A stretch of DNA of 64,000 nt from Anaeramoeba flamelloides (taxonomy: Eukaryota; Metamonada; Anaeramoebidae), in contig JANTQA010000042.1 of NCBI GenBank assembly GCA_027625915.1, forward strand, positions 3,236,001-3,300,000, given 5' to 3'. The first letter of the stretch is position 1, and the number at the start of each line of letters is the position of its first letter. This document shows positions 12,467 to 24,794 of this stretch, one piece after another. Position numbers and translations under genes: made by a program. The notes below the pieces were generated by a model. The model was not told where the DNA came from. It ran no database searches and saw nothing but the letters and a program-made list of their open reading frames with translations.

Positions 12467-13175
12467 AAACAACCCAAAATAAAAATGGAATAAAAATTAA
12501 GGACTATCAAAATTTCATGCAAGACGAAGAATATTTTTACCAAAATATGCCTTTTTCAAAATCTGCATCTTCTCACAAAAATGGTCAATACACCGCTAAC
12601 ATTCACAGAGGTTTAAGGTGGGTTTGTATCTCAAGTGGAAACATATTTGTGAACTTGAAAGAGTGTTGAGTTAATTGATCTGTTAAAAATTTTGGGTTTT
12701 TTTAAAACTTTTGTCATTTGGTTTAAACTATTTTAAAATTTACCTTACGAAGGTTCGAAAATCAAAATTTAATTATGAAAAGACCATGCTGTTTCTTGTA
12801 AAAGTTTTGTAGAGTGTACCAATGTCCTTGAAAGACAAATTCGGGTTACCTTTACACAATAGGTAAAAAAATTGATTTTAAAATTGAATTGTTCTGTTAG
12901 AGAATTTCAAAAAGTTTTTGGATCATATATGATTTGATTAACCACAAGGTTTAAACCTCCAAAAAAACCTAAAATCTGTAATATTTTGATTTTTCTTTTA
13001 TTTACAAACTTTTAAATCATTTCTATGGTCAACATTGGATTTCAATCTAGACAGAGAAAATAAAATTCGGATAGTCCCTCAAACGATAACAAATTCCAAT
13101 CTTTTTTTTTTTTAGTTCGAAATTGCAGCTTCTCAGGAAATAACCCTTTTTGGTTAAAATCCTTTTACAATTTGT

Positions 13176-13423
13176 TTATTGTTTTTGACTCCGTTTCTAA
13201 AAACAGACAAAAAAAATCAAGGGTTGCTTACTGCTTTTGAAGAATGCATGTCGTCAAAAAATACAAACAATTTGATCCTTATCATTTTGATAGAGCTCGG
13301 CTGTTTAATTATTGTTTCTGCCTTTTTTGTAGTGTATTTTTCGGTTTCAGTGTCGTGTTCTGTATTAGTTTCAGATCCTGTGTGAATTTCAGACAACACT
13401 ATTGATTCAGAACTTGATTCCAT
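13176..13423 (-). CDS. Possible small two-exon gene, function unknown
   Basis: An open frame from ATG at 13423 has codon use unlike the surrounding spacer (many GAA, GAC, ACA and TCT). It encodes an acidic Ser/Thr/Glu-rich start (MESSSESIVLSEIHTG...) and then a more hydrophobic stretch (MIRIKLFVFFDDM). A strong donor (GCA|GTAAGC) at 13231 pairs with a pyrimidine-rich acceptor ending TTTTTAG at 13197, giving a 35-nt intron, the same length as one in the CAP-Gly gene. Splicing leads to AAA CGG AGT CAA AAA CAA TAA, for a protein of about 70 residues. I do not recognise the family. It could be the first exon of a larger gene or a chance frame between transposons. Confidence 0.3.
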
Positions 13424-13752
13424 TTTGGTTGGAGAAGAAATTTAAACGAAAAAGTCTGAGTGAAAAGGTAAAAAAATGAGTGTTTTGAGTTTTAAACAAC
13501 GATCACTTCAAGAAAAAAACCTCAAACCCAAATTCTTTATTTCAAAACAAGAGAATTTTTGATGAAATAATTGTTAATAAAAACTTTCTGGTAATAGAAA
13601 GTGTGGAAATATTAATAAGTCAGTCGAAAATTTATCTGTTTTTATAGAGAATATTTTATTAACTTTAAGCTTTTTAATTCAAATTACAAATTTACAAAAA
13701 AAGTCAGATTTCGTAAATATTGTAAAAATAATAAGCTAAGTGCTTTTTAAAA

Positions 13753-14451
13753 CCAAAGGTAGGTGAATCACAAAAAAGGGTATTTTTTCGTACCTTTTTT
13801 TGTTTTAGAACAAAATAAATTTTTTGGACGTATTTATGAAAAAAGAAGTTTTTGTTTTTCAATCTTTACGTTTGGGTTAAAAAAGTGAAACAGGGAAAAA
13901 AAGTGAAAAACAAAAAAAAAGTTCGTCACGGTTTTTAATTGATAACAGTACTGGGAAAGGAATAGTAAAATCAATAAAAAGAAGAAACCAATTAACTTCA
14001 AATAATAACCCATTATATTATTTTCAATCAATACAACAAATACAATTTAAATCTACTTGATTATCGAAATTGGTCCTGTGGTTTTTGGGATCTTTAAAAT
14101 AGACGAATTTTTTCAACAAATTTTTAATTATTGATTCATCAAAGAAAAACCCATATAAAAAAAATACTATTCGAAAAACTGTTGTTGTGTCCCCCATTTG
14201 GTCTTTGATCATTTATTTTTTCTTTTTATAAATTAATCTTACTTTGAGATTTGAGGTTCTATTAATTTTTTTTGATTAACCATTAAAAAATGTGTTGAAA
14301 TTCTTTTACCTGTTTAACTTTTTTTAATCAGAACGGAAAGATTGAAAAACAAAACCCTCTTTTTTCATAAATACGTCCAAAAAATTTATTTTGTTCTAAA
14401 ACAAAAAAAGGTACGAAAAAATACCCTTTTTTGAGATTAACCTACCTTTGA
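13753..14451. mobile_element. Nested TIR elements
   Basis: The outer inverted repeats are about 115 bp. The left begins CCAAAGGTAGGTGAATCAC and the right, reversed, CAAAGGTAGGTTAATCTC; both then read AAAAAAGGGTATTTTTTCG and go on through TTTTTTGGACGTATTTATG. Inside, about 13870-14340, lies a copy of the ACTGTT-family element, with its GTGAAACAGGG and CCTGTTTAAC ends in inverted orientation. The interior matches 7735-7995 closely. This looks like one non-autonomous DNA element inside another. No transposase is visible. Confidence 0.6.
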
Positions 14452-14494
14452 TTTTCGAAATTTTCTTTTCGTTTTTGAATTTTTTTTTTTATAT

Positions 14495-15044
14495 TAAGGC
14501 TTACAGTCCATTGAAATTGAAAAAAAGAAAATCCTGTATCGGGGGTAACCAACTGTTATTTTGGTTTTTAACTGATGGATCTTGTAGTTGGTATTAATTT
14601 TAATAGTGTATCAAAAAAGGAAATTTTAGCAATTTTTTTTTTTTTTCCGAAATTTGATTTTACCTGGTCTAAGACGAAGAGGACTTATATATTTAGAAAA
14701 AAAATGTGATTTTTGGTTTGATGATTGGATTTTTTTTTCATGTTTTGTTGTTGTTGGAGTTTTTAAAAGAATTTATTTATTTTTAAAAGTTAATTGAACC
14801 AAAAGGAAATAAATATTTTCTTCTCACGACTCAAAAATCAAAAAGTTATTCTTAAAAACCTTCTAATCTATTAGTCTTACACTCTTCAGTTCGGATTTCA
14901 TAAAAAAAAAAAATTAAATGCCAATAATTGCTTTTTTGAACCAATATTAAAATCAATACTAAAGATCCATCAGTTGAAAAACAAAATAACAATCTATGAC
15001 CAATGATAACAGTTTATTCAAATCTCAGTCGATTGTAAACCTAT
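14495..15044. mobile_element. Palindromic MITE, copy 2
   Basis: Sister of 11906-12466. The left end AGGCTTACAGTCCATTG and the reversed right end AGGTTTACAATCGACTG are followed by mirror-image arms containing CTGTTATTTTGGTTTTTA and GATGGATCTT blocks. It starts some 40 bp after the nested TIR element ends. No coding capacity. Confidence 0.7.
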
Positions 15045-16376
15045 AGGGAATAAAACCTATTTTTAGATATTTTATTCCCTTTTTTTTTTTTTTACTGTTT
15101 TTGATTTTCTGTTAATTAAGAGCAAGTCATAAACATTGTTTTCTCAAAAATAATCACCAATTATTTCTTCAATGTTTCAATTAAACTTGAGTAAAACCCA
15201 TACCTTTATTCAATTTTCAGAAAGGAGTTAACATTTTTCAAAGAACTCAATTTTTTAAAGAATTATTTTTGCTAATAATACGGCCTATTGTACTATCGTC
15301 ATATTCTAATTAAAATAACCATCAACAACACAACCTAAGATCAAATAGAAATATATTCTCCCACTGCAAAATTATCCCTTTTTAAAAAGATTTTTTAAAA
15401 TTTCATTAGTTTTTAATTTATACATATACCAGTTCCACTTTTAAAGCCCCATTACCAGTCTAAAAACAAAAAATGTACATTTTTTGTCATTTGTTTTCAA
15501 TCCTCTTTTTCAAAAACCTTATGAACAAAAGGTTGCCTGAAATGTAAAAATGATTACTATTCAAACCATTACAAATATTTGGTTCAAAACCATGACTTGT
15601 AGATATTGTAAATAAGTTAATTTAAAAAAATAACAAAAAAAATAGTCTTTTTTTATATTTAATACTGGTACTAGGGCTTTAAGACACAAAATTTCAGGGA
15701 AATAAAAAGAATAAAAGAACTCTAATTAAAGCACCTTTTTTGGATTTTTTTTTTACAAAAATATTTACCTAGAATTTGGATTTTGTACCTTAATTTTTGA
15801 TTTTTTGTGTCCCTTAAATTTAGTTAAAAGTTTCTACCTTAAAAGTGTAACTTACTAATAATTTTGAAAAAAAATGAAAAATCACAATTTCTGTTATTTT
15901 TTTTCTCTGAACTTCCAGAAAAAATTATTAAGACAAACCAAAGAGACTCATCTACAACACCAAAAAACTTAACCCTACAAAAAAAGGCAAATATGCCACT
16001 TAACTAAACCCCATTTCAACAATTGTAACTCATCTTAAATATTAAATTGAAAAAAAAATATATATCCTTTAGTATTCAAATAAAACTAATAATTAAATAT
16101 GACTTTAAATTTTCTTTTTAAATCATTCTAAATATATAAATTCCTGATATTTTGATAATTAAAAAAAAAATCAAAAACCAAAAATTAAAAAAAAAGTTAC
16201 TCAAATTTTTTGAAATGAGCAATACCCATTTTTTATTACTGAACTTATACTGAAAAAAAGTTAATCACAAGATTTTTTACGAATAATTAAATTCATTTTG
16301 AAAGACATTACAAAGTCTCAATTTTCTTAGTGATTATTTATCTTTTTCGAAGATCTTTTTTTTTTCCACATGATCT

Positions 16377-16422
<46 letters not shown>

Positions 16423-16449
16423 CAAAAAAGAAAAACAAAAATTAGAAAA
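15045..16449. other. Spacer with possible CAGT-end MITE remnants
   Basis: No gene seen. Around 15430-15870 are blocks (CCAGTTCCACTTTTAAAG, GGCTTTAAGACACAAAATTT, CCTTAAAAGTGTAACTTAC) that resemble the ends of the well-formed MITE at 47505-47699, so one or two decayed copies are likely. A run of about 35-40 A follows at 16383-16420. Confidence 0.4.
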
Positions 16450-17762
16450 ATAAAACAAAAATTTGCAAAATTAGAAAAAATGATTCTAATGTGAAAATTT
16501 GAAAATATTTTTATTAGTAGAATATTGGATTAAACATTCAAAACAACTTCCATTAACATTATAAAGTAAGTAAAAAAATTTGAAATATAGTTTACATTTA
16601 AAAAAAACGTGTCTGTCTAAAATAATATATTTTTTGTTTCAATGTAAAATGATATTTTTCTCTTGATAAAAATAACAATTTGGATGTAATTTCATGTTAG
16701 AAGATATTAAAAAAGATTAATGAACTTTGTTTTTTTTTGTTTTTTTTTGGGGATTTTTTTAGCTTTTTTTATTAATTTTTTATAAAAATCAGATTTTTTT
16801 TCATGAAATTATATAATTAAAAAAAGAGTATGGACTTGTGATTAGTTGAAAAAATAAAATGAATAATTTTTTCCATAATTAAACTCTAATAATAATATTT
16901 AGGGAAATAAAAATAATGTTAAAATCTTTAATCAACAAAATCTTGTATATAATTCGAATTTCCCAATTTAAATTGAAACTTTAAAAATTATTTAAATCTT
17001 ATTTCCTTTTTATTATTTTTATTTTGTATAGGTTAAAATAAAACGATACACATTATATTTTAGAAACAACCATATACTTAGTCCCGGCTAATAACTGGAA
17101 AAAATAAATAAGAAAAATAGTTTTCTATTTAAAAAAAAAAATATTTTTTTTTCATTTCAAAAAATATTCTATGTTTTGGAATTGTTTTTAAAAAATTATT
17201 TTAAAATTGGAATTTGAAAGCAAATTTGTAAAAAAAAAGGTTATACAAAATAATTATAAATAGCAATGGGTCAAGAATCACAGGATTATGAATTGTTATT
17301 CTAATCCAAATTTAGAAGATAAAAATGAAAAAAATCATTGAAAAACATCCTTCTGTCAATTTTTTTTTTTTTCATTCTTGATTTCAACTAATTATTTTTA
17401 TGGAAAGATGAACTTTTGTGTTCGGTCTTCTAAAAGAAAAAATTAATTACAAGTACACACCTTTTCGGGTCTATTTTTTTTTGGTTTACTCTTTGACTAA
17501 TTTCTACTCATTCATATAATCATATTTCTCGATCCAAAACTTAATTTAATAAAACCATTAATTTAATCAAAAAAAAAATGTTCAAAAAATCAAAAAATTA
17601 AATATTCAACTCTAATTTACTTTGGATTTGTTTCATGAATAAATCAGCGAATGATGTTTTGCTTTCAAAGTATCAATATCTGTTGGCATCTCAAAAAATA
17701 TTTTTCAGTAAGGTTTACACATAATTAAAATTTTTCAAAATGGGAAAATGCACCTACTTGAG
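16450..17762 (-). repeat. 1.2-kb TIR-type repeat, copy 1 (inverted)
   Basis: This matches 20837-22080 and 40525-41755 in reverse orientation. Shared ordered blocks include GCATTTTCCCATTTTGAAAA (its outer end), the AACATCATTCGCTGATT region, TTTTAGAAGACC, AATTAGTTGAAATCAAG and TTTACAAATTTGC. The low-coordinate end is approximate. No open frame, so it is presumably a non-autonomous DNA element. It lies just 3' of the LisH-RasGEF gene. Confidence 0.55.
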
Positions 17763-18179
17763 CACACTGTTCAATCTTTACTGTGATATTAATAATGTTC
17801 TTATTTTACAAATCAAAGAAAGGAAACTTTTTAAAAGTACAAGCAATCATGTACTAAAATACATAAAATAATAATCTTGGAAATCAAATTAATCCCAAAA
17901 CATAGCAATCACAGAAACAACTTTAATTGAAGATATAAAACAAAAAAAGAAAAATATTTCTACTTTTTATCATTTATAACAAATAAAAATATAAAAGATT
18001 GATAAAGAATATGATAAGAATAAAATAAAAATAATAATAATAAGAAAAAGAAAAATAAAAAAAATAACAAAAAATCAACACAAAAAGCAAAATCCAAAGA
18101 AAAAGGAAAAAAAAAAAAAAAAAATCTAAATAAAATATAAAAAATTAGTGCAAGGAAAAAAAATTCACGTAATTTTAAA

Positions 18180-21100
18180 TTATTTTCTAGGTTCTCTTTT
18201 CAGAGATTCTCTATAAAGTTCTTTATCACCCTTAGAAGGAAGTTCCTTTCTTAATAAAACTTGAATTTGGCTTACGTAGTGGAATTTATATGGAACTCTT
18301 TGGTATTCTTGTATTTTATTTACAACAGTATACAATAATTTTCTTTTTGAAAAATTGATCAAGCCGTCGATTGTACTTGGGCTACCACTGGAGATGAAGG
18401 TAATATCTGATAAAAAGACACCCAAATATGGCACCAGTGGAGGCTCTGTTTTATCGAGTCTCAATCTATATTCTTTATAACCTTGCTCATGTTTTAAGTT
18501 TGATTTATATTCTATCAACAATTTGGCTGTTGCTTTTGGAACTTCGGCTATTGTTAATTTTAATCTTTTGACTGCGGAATTCGTATATCCAGCGATTGTT
18601 GACATGACTGAATCGAAATTATTCATTTCAAAAAAGAATTTAGCAATTTTTAAAAATCTGGCATACATTTTGGCCCTTTTTTTAACCTTTTCGGTTTGTA
18701 CAATTTGAGTAGCAATATACCTACTATATTCATTAAATTTATTAATTAATGTGAGCACATTTGTTGCCTTTGCTCTTAAACCCTTTTTTTGCCAGGCTTC
18801 AGTTACCAATTCTGAAGGCTTGACCTTTCGAAACAGATCTGAAACTGTCAATGTAAATTGCCTTGCAAATTCCTCTTCATCAACATCGGATAAAGTAAAA
18901 TCTGTTCTAAATAGATTCTTGGGCACAATTACATCCGGTGGAGGCTCTGTTCTCGTAACTGTCCCGGAAATTTCCTTCGAAGCCTTCATATCGCTAATTA
19001 ATTTCATCAATCTTGAACCAGAAACTTTCTTTTCTGGCAAAATTGTTGTCTTAATGAAATCAATCAACTTGTATAATAATTTTTCATCAATATCCGCCCA
19101 CCCAGTTTTGATCCAATTATTTAATACAGAAATTACCCTGAGTTGGATCTTGTCCCTCCGGCGGATCCAATCTTTTTCATTTAGATCTTCGTTTTTTTTT
19201 TTTGATGGCACATTATACCTTTGCTTTAATTTATTTAGAAGTTGCTCTGGCTTCATAAATGATTGATATGTCATGATAAAGGCATCTCGGAATCTTACTT
19301 CAGTTTGATCGCTTGTCAATTTTTCGACCAATTTATTGGTATTAGCACAATGTAAGATATCTAATAGTCTTTCGGATTTATCTATTTTTTTAGGATCTTC
19401 ATCAATTTCATAAATAATATTTTTTGGGTTATCTTCGGGTTCATCCCAAATGTCCACATCCTCTTCATCCACGGCCATATCTAAACCGAGTTCATCAATC
19501 TTACTTTCTAATAAGATCTTTCGATCTTCCTTTGTTGGCCCAAATCTGGATGTGTTTTTCATTAATAAATCCCACAAGTTTTCAATCTCCCGTAGAGATA
19601 TTCTAAGTATTGTTCTCAATCGGCTATCACGTAACTCAACATCACGATCTATTTTAATTATATATTTATAAGATTAAATGAAACAATTTTTATTTTTTTT
19701 TGATTACAAGTTTTTTTTTATTCATGAAATAAACAGTTTATTCATTTAGTTAATTATTATTATTATTATTATTCAAGAAAAATAACATGTAAAATATAAT
19801 ACACACAATAATTTTAAATATTAACTCATTTTAAATCTTTTATTTTTTCATTTATTATTTTTTTTCTGAAAATAGAATTTTTTTTTTTCATAAAAAGTAG
19901 AGAAGAAAAGTAATACCAAATGGTGTGGTTTTAATTTGGTAAAAAAAGTATTGAATAAGAGAAATGGTGGTGGAAATTTAACTTCTTATATGTAATTTTC
20001 TTTTACTGTGCTTAACTTCTTCGACTTCTAAATTCTTACATTGGATCAACTTCTATCAAGTAAGGTATTACCCAAACAGGCGGTATTATTATGGTGTTCT
20101 TAGAAAATTTCGGTATGGTTTAAGATAAAGGAAACAACCTTTAAGCCATTCAACACTTGGAGTACAAAAAAATAACTTTTCAATTAAGTTTTTGCTTTTT
20201 TGTTATTATTTTTTACCTGATTTTATTATTTCTTGCATTTTCTTTCTCTTTTTCATGTATTTGTTTAAAAATAAAATTATTTCTTTTTATTTTATAAAGA
20301 AAATCTGTCCTCTGAGTTATAATCTTGCCTAAATTATACCATAGATAGTGATAAATTGTTCAAAATAAATTTAGTGTTTCAGCAAGTGTCGTCAAGTGTC
20401 TAGGTTTTCCAGAATTCAAAAGAATAGAGTAAAATCAAAGATTTAAGTCAATTCTTTTAAATTCTGGAAAACATAGTGAGGATTTTTTTTTTCCAATTTA
20501 AGAAATAAAAAGAAAATTGAAGAAATTTTCTTTACATTTCTCAAATTCTTGAAAAACAAATTAGTTTTTACTGAAACAGTATTTATTTGGAATATTGTGT
20601 TTATTAGGTCAAATGGACTTTTTCCTCAAATGAACACTTTAAGATCCAATTTAAAAGACTTTAAACATTTTTTTTTTTATTTGTTTTGTTTTGATCTTGT
20701 GAAATAACATTTTTTCCCGAAACTAGAGTGAAATTAAACAAAGAAAAAAATTTTATGAAGCTAAAATCAAAAATTTACTCTTGATGAGAAAAAAAAATTA
20801 AAAAGCATTGAACTTTGACAATAATATTTTTTATTATATTTAAAGAAGTATGTACATTTTCATATTTTGAAAAATTTTAATTGCAACTGCTTTATGAAAA
20901 AATGAATTTTTTTAGAGTTATTATGGATATAGAAATTTTGAAATCAAAATATCATTCACTGCTCTATTTGTGAAAAGAAAATGAACCCAAAGTAAATCAG
21001 AGTTGAATATTTAATTTTTCAACTTTTTTTAATCAAATTTGATTAAATTTTTGCTTTTATTAAATTATTGTTTGGTTCCAGAAATGTGTTTATGGGAATG

Positions 21101-22854
21101 ATTGAAATTAATTAAATAAGAAACCAAAAAAATAGACCCAAAAAAAAGTGTGCATTTTAAACAAATCTTTTCTTTTAGAAGACCAAACATAAAAGATCAC
21201 CTTTCCAAATAAATTTGTTGAAATCAAGAATGAAAAAAAAAAAAATTTGACCAAAGGATATTTTCCAAGATATTTCTTCTTTATCTTCTTAATTTGGATG
21301 GATCCTAACAAATTAATTAAATTGAATTTCTCGCCCCATTACTATTTATTATTATTAAACAAAACATTTTTTTTTACAAATTTGCTTTTCAAAATTCTTT
21401 TTTCGAATATTTTTATCAAACAAAAACAAGTACAAAATATACTGTTTCAAAGATTAAAGAAAAGGAATTGAATTCTCGAAATCAAAAAACAGTTACAAAA
21501 GATTCAACTCATTATAAAAGAAAATCTGTGAAAAAATTTCAAGTAAAGATTTCAAAAGTATTTTGTGTTTTTATGGTTGAAGGGGAAAGAAATAATTTTA
21601 AAATCAAACAAATTCATCCAATAAATCTATATTTCTGAAGAGGGATTTAAAAAATATCCTGTTTTATTTTATTTAAAATCAGGAATTGGATTAATTAAAC
21701 AAAAATTAAGGAAAAATTGATTTTGGAAAAATTCTTTTATAAAATAAAATCATTTGTTTCTCAAAAATTTTTCAAATAAAAGTTTTTCCATTTCAGAATT
21801 AAAAATAATTTGAAGTAAAGAAGAAGTAATTCTATCAAGTATTACAAGATAAGATCAAGAAATAAATTATTTTTATTTATTTTTTCTTGATCAATTTTTT
21901 AATTATTTTTACTTTCATTTCTTAATTGATACGAAAATATATTTAACTAAATATATATCTTACATCCCTTTTTATTTAAACTTTAATGAATTTAGTTAAA
22001 AAAATGATTTTAATTCTTTTAATTTCTAATAAATCAGAAACACTCAAAATTTGTAAAATGTACTTACTTCCTTAATTGAATTTTGAGATAAAATCAAATA
22101 ATTTATTTTTTAATCAAAGTTAATTATTCATTAATAGTTTTAAATTTAATATTATTTTCAATAAAAAAAAAAACATTTTTAATTTTGGATTGGAAAAATA
22201 ATTGAAGAGACTACAAAGTTAAATTGAAATAATAGGAAAGAAAGGAGAGGAGAAACAAAAAAAATTAAAAAAAAAAAAAAAAAATGCTAACAGGGAATTG
22301 AAAAGACTTGTTCAATTTTTTCTCTAATAGATTGCTTTCTTTCAAATTCAAAATGTTGCATGATTAATTGATTTATAATTTTTTTTGTTAATAATTCGTT
22401 AACTTGAGCTTTTGCCCCACTATAATATTTCGAAAATGATATTGCTCTACTTAATGGATTAATTCTTTCACTTAGATCCATTATTTCTGGATTTTTTTTC
22501 ATTACTCTATGTCTCCAATTACTTCTATTAATATTATCTCTATATTCCAAAACTTTTAATTTTTAATTTTTTGAAAGTTATGATGAATAAAAATAAGTTT
22601 GAAAAATAAATAAAAAAATAAATTTATTAATATTTACCATATTTTTATTAGGAAAAAAAAAAATAACAGAAATTAAAGTAATACAAACCTGATTCAATTC
22701 TCATTAAATGGTCAGTTTTTCCCAATTCAAGATCCAAAATACGCTTTTTAGTAATTTTTAAATTTCTTTCTAGTTGCTCAATTTTCAATTCTAAATCTTT
22801 TGCACTTTTTTTATTTATTATATCTTGTCCAAAGTTTTTTTTTTCTTTCTTCAT
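18180..22854 (-). CDS. LisH-RasGEF: Ras guanine nucleotide exchange factor
   Basis: It promotes GDP release from a Ras-family GTPase. Three exons in my model: 22689-22854, 22292-22552 and 18180-19648, all GT-AG and all phase 1, giving 631 residues. Order: coiled coil (about 16-45); LisH-like helix pair (about 108-140, LTKKIINQLIMQHFEFERKQ); a linker with RDSRLRTILRISLREIENLW; REM/RasGEF-N (about 220-345); CDC25 catalytic domain (about 400-631) with the signature VPYLGVFLSDITFI and an end like the family's (KREPRK). The joins rebuild ...RIES|V|LEYRDN... and ...FSIP|Y|RDVEL.... LisH placed ahead of this linker is known from Dictyostelium RasGEFs. The open frame of the last exon runs back past a TTG to an AG at 19649, so it does not begin there. 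Upstream of exon 1 another frame (MTIKKNIDSMDDEILKDEER) differs only by the length of an A run, so the true N-terminus is uncertain. Intron 2 is 2.6 kb and full of repeats. Confidence 0.85.
20383..20575 (+). repeat. Modular hairpin array, copy 2, in the RasGEF intron
   Basis: Two decamer-like units (GTGTCGTCAA, GTGTCTAGG) lead into a hairpin. Its arms are GGTTTTCCAGAATTCAAAAG and, after a short loop, CTTTTAAATTCTGGAAAAC. A weaker second hairpin follows, with AATTTAAGAAATAAA and TTTCTCAAATT arms. The stems match those at 26500-26650 and 36450-36610. Confidence 0.65.
20837..22080 (+). repeat. 1.2-kb TIR-type repeat, copy 2
   Basis: The left end TTAAAGAAGTATGTACATTTT and the reversed right end TTAAGGAAGTAAGTACATTTT form an inverted terminal repeat of about 20 bp. 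The interior matches 40525-41755 over its length in the same direction and 16450-17762 in reverse. No coding frame. It sits wholly inside intron 2 of the LisH-RasGEF gene. Confidence 0.6.
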
Positions 22855-22860
22855 CTTTTA

Positions 22861-24794
22861 AAATTTCATCATCCATTGAATCAATATTTTTTTTATAGTC
22901 ATCTTTTAATATAAATTAAAGTAAAAATAAAGAAATAAAAAAAAAAAAATTAATAATAAGTTTTCAAAGCAGTCAATTTTATATATTTTTTATATTTATT
23001 ATTCATATTTTAAAAAAAATTTTAAATCAAAATTCTTTTTTGAATTGAAAATCCCTTTTTAAATATACTATTTGATTTCTAAAGAAAAAGATGGTTTTTT
23101 TTTTACAGAAGAAAATTTTTTTAATGAAATATTTGATTTCAATTTAAAAGAATTAGATTGTTTATTATATTTCTGAGTTGGTAATTTGAAAATTTTATGA
23201 TATCCCAAGAATTTATGTTGAAAGATATTTTTCAAAATGAAAAGAAGACAACTTAGATACCTTATAATTATAAATAAAATAATAACAAATAAAAATAAAA
23301 ATTTAATATTATTTAGAGTTACAAAAAACTAAATTTAATTCTTTTTTGTACTTATAGGAAAAAAAGTTGAAACATAATTTTTAATTGTACTGTTTCAAAA
23401 AAAATTGATGAATTTTTGATATTGAATAATTTTAATTATTATTATTTTTGAAAATGAAATTTTTTATTAAAATTAGGTCTCAATGATTTGGAATTTAATT
23501 AATCCATATATTTTGTAGTATCCTATCAATAAATTCCTGTTAATTGTTTAAATTTTTTATTTGAGATACATCAATAACAAATTTTTTTTTGATTTAAAAA
23601 AAAATGAATATGTTTTAATGCGGAAAAATAAAATAAAAAAAAAGAAAATTAATCAAAAGAAAAAGAAATGATAATATTTTTTCAATTCTTTTTAATTTGT
23701 TTATTTCTTAATTAATATAAAAAAAATAATAATAACAATTATCACATCTTGAAATTATTATATATATATATATATAAGTTATTTCCAAAAAATTGGGATA
23801 AATTTATTTTAAAATGTCTTTATAAAACTCAATCCTCATAAAACTATTGAAATGTACACAATTATTCACAATTACTAATTGATTGTTAATAATAATTCAA
23901 TTTGTTTGTTAGTATACCATTACATAAATATAAGATATTTAAATTTCTGATCTCGACTTTAAATGATATAATTTAAATGATAAAAATTGATGATTATTTT
24001 TTTCTTTTTGAGCATAAATTTTTTTTTTCAGAAGAGGATTAATCTCAACAAAATTTTTAATCCATTGAAAACATATAACGGTCTATTTTATTGTTTAAAA
24101 AATGATTTGTTTCCTTGTTATATTTTCAATTTTTTATTGAAATTTTGCATACATTTTTTTCTCCAAAAAAAAGTACAACTTTTGTTTTTTCATTTTTAGA
24201 AATATTTTTATGAAAATATTTTGAAATAAATACAATAGCTATTGATTCGATCAATATTATTATTCAACTTAATTTAATATTGTCAATTTACGAATATATC
24301 CACTAACAAAGAAAATTTTTATTTTTTTCCATTTTTTCCTCTGGCTGTATCTTCTTTATATTTGGGAACAAGAGTTACTAAGGAAAAAGACCAAGTGGTT
24401 ACTTACTCATACTTTGACTCTGAAACAAAAAAGTATGGGTAACTTAAAAATACAATCTAAAAAGGAAAGAAAAAAAGGATATCAAAGTTTAAAGTAAATC
24501 AGATCCAAAAAAAAAAAAGAAATTATAACAATTAAATAACGTTCCTAAAGTGAACATTCATAATCAAGTATCAAATTAAATTAAATCAACTAAAAGTATC
24601 GTGGCTTTGATTTTGGCAGTCCTTAATTCAAAGACAGCATTTGTTTTTTTTTTTGATTTTTTACGAAGTGCTTGTTATAAACCCTTTTTCGTTTTTCTTT
24701 TTTTTTTTCTTTTTCTTTTTCTTTTTTTCTGTTTAATTTTTTGGGTCTTAGTTTTAAAACATAGAAAAATATTTGGGTGTGTATTTCCCTTGAA
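22861..24794. other. AT-rich spacer, nothing recognised
   Basis: Upstream of the LisH-RasGEF start. It holds homopolymer runs, a (TA)n tract near 23760 and unrecognised AT-rich sequence. The promoter of the RasGEF gene should lie here, but I see no motif I can defend. Confidence 0.5.

Noticed and set aside
16383-16420. Poly(A) tract as the tail of a retroposon
   Set aside because: No LINE 3' signature or target-site duplication precedes it; A runs are common here.
18751-19266. 171-codon plus-strand frame
   Set aside because: Antisense shadow of the RasGEF catalytic exon, which carries clear conserved motifs.
18180-19619. Stand-alone 479-residue RasGEF beginning at 19619
   Set aside because: That start is a TTG; the frame continues to a splice acceptor at 19649 and joins an upstream LisH exon in phase.
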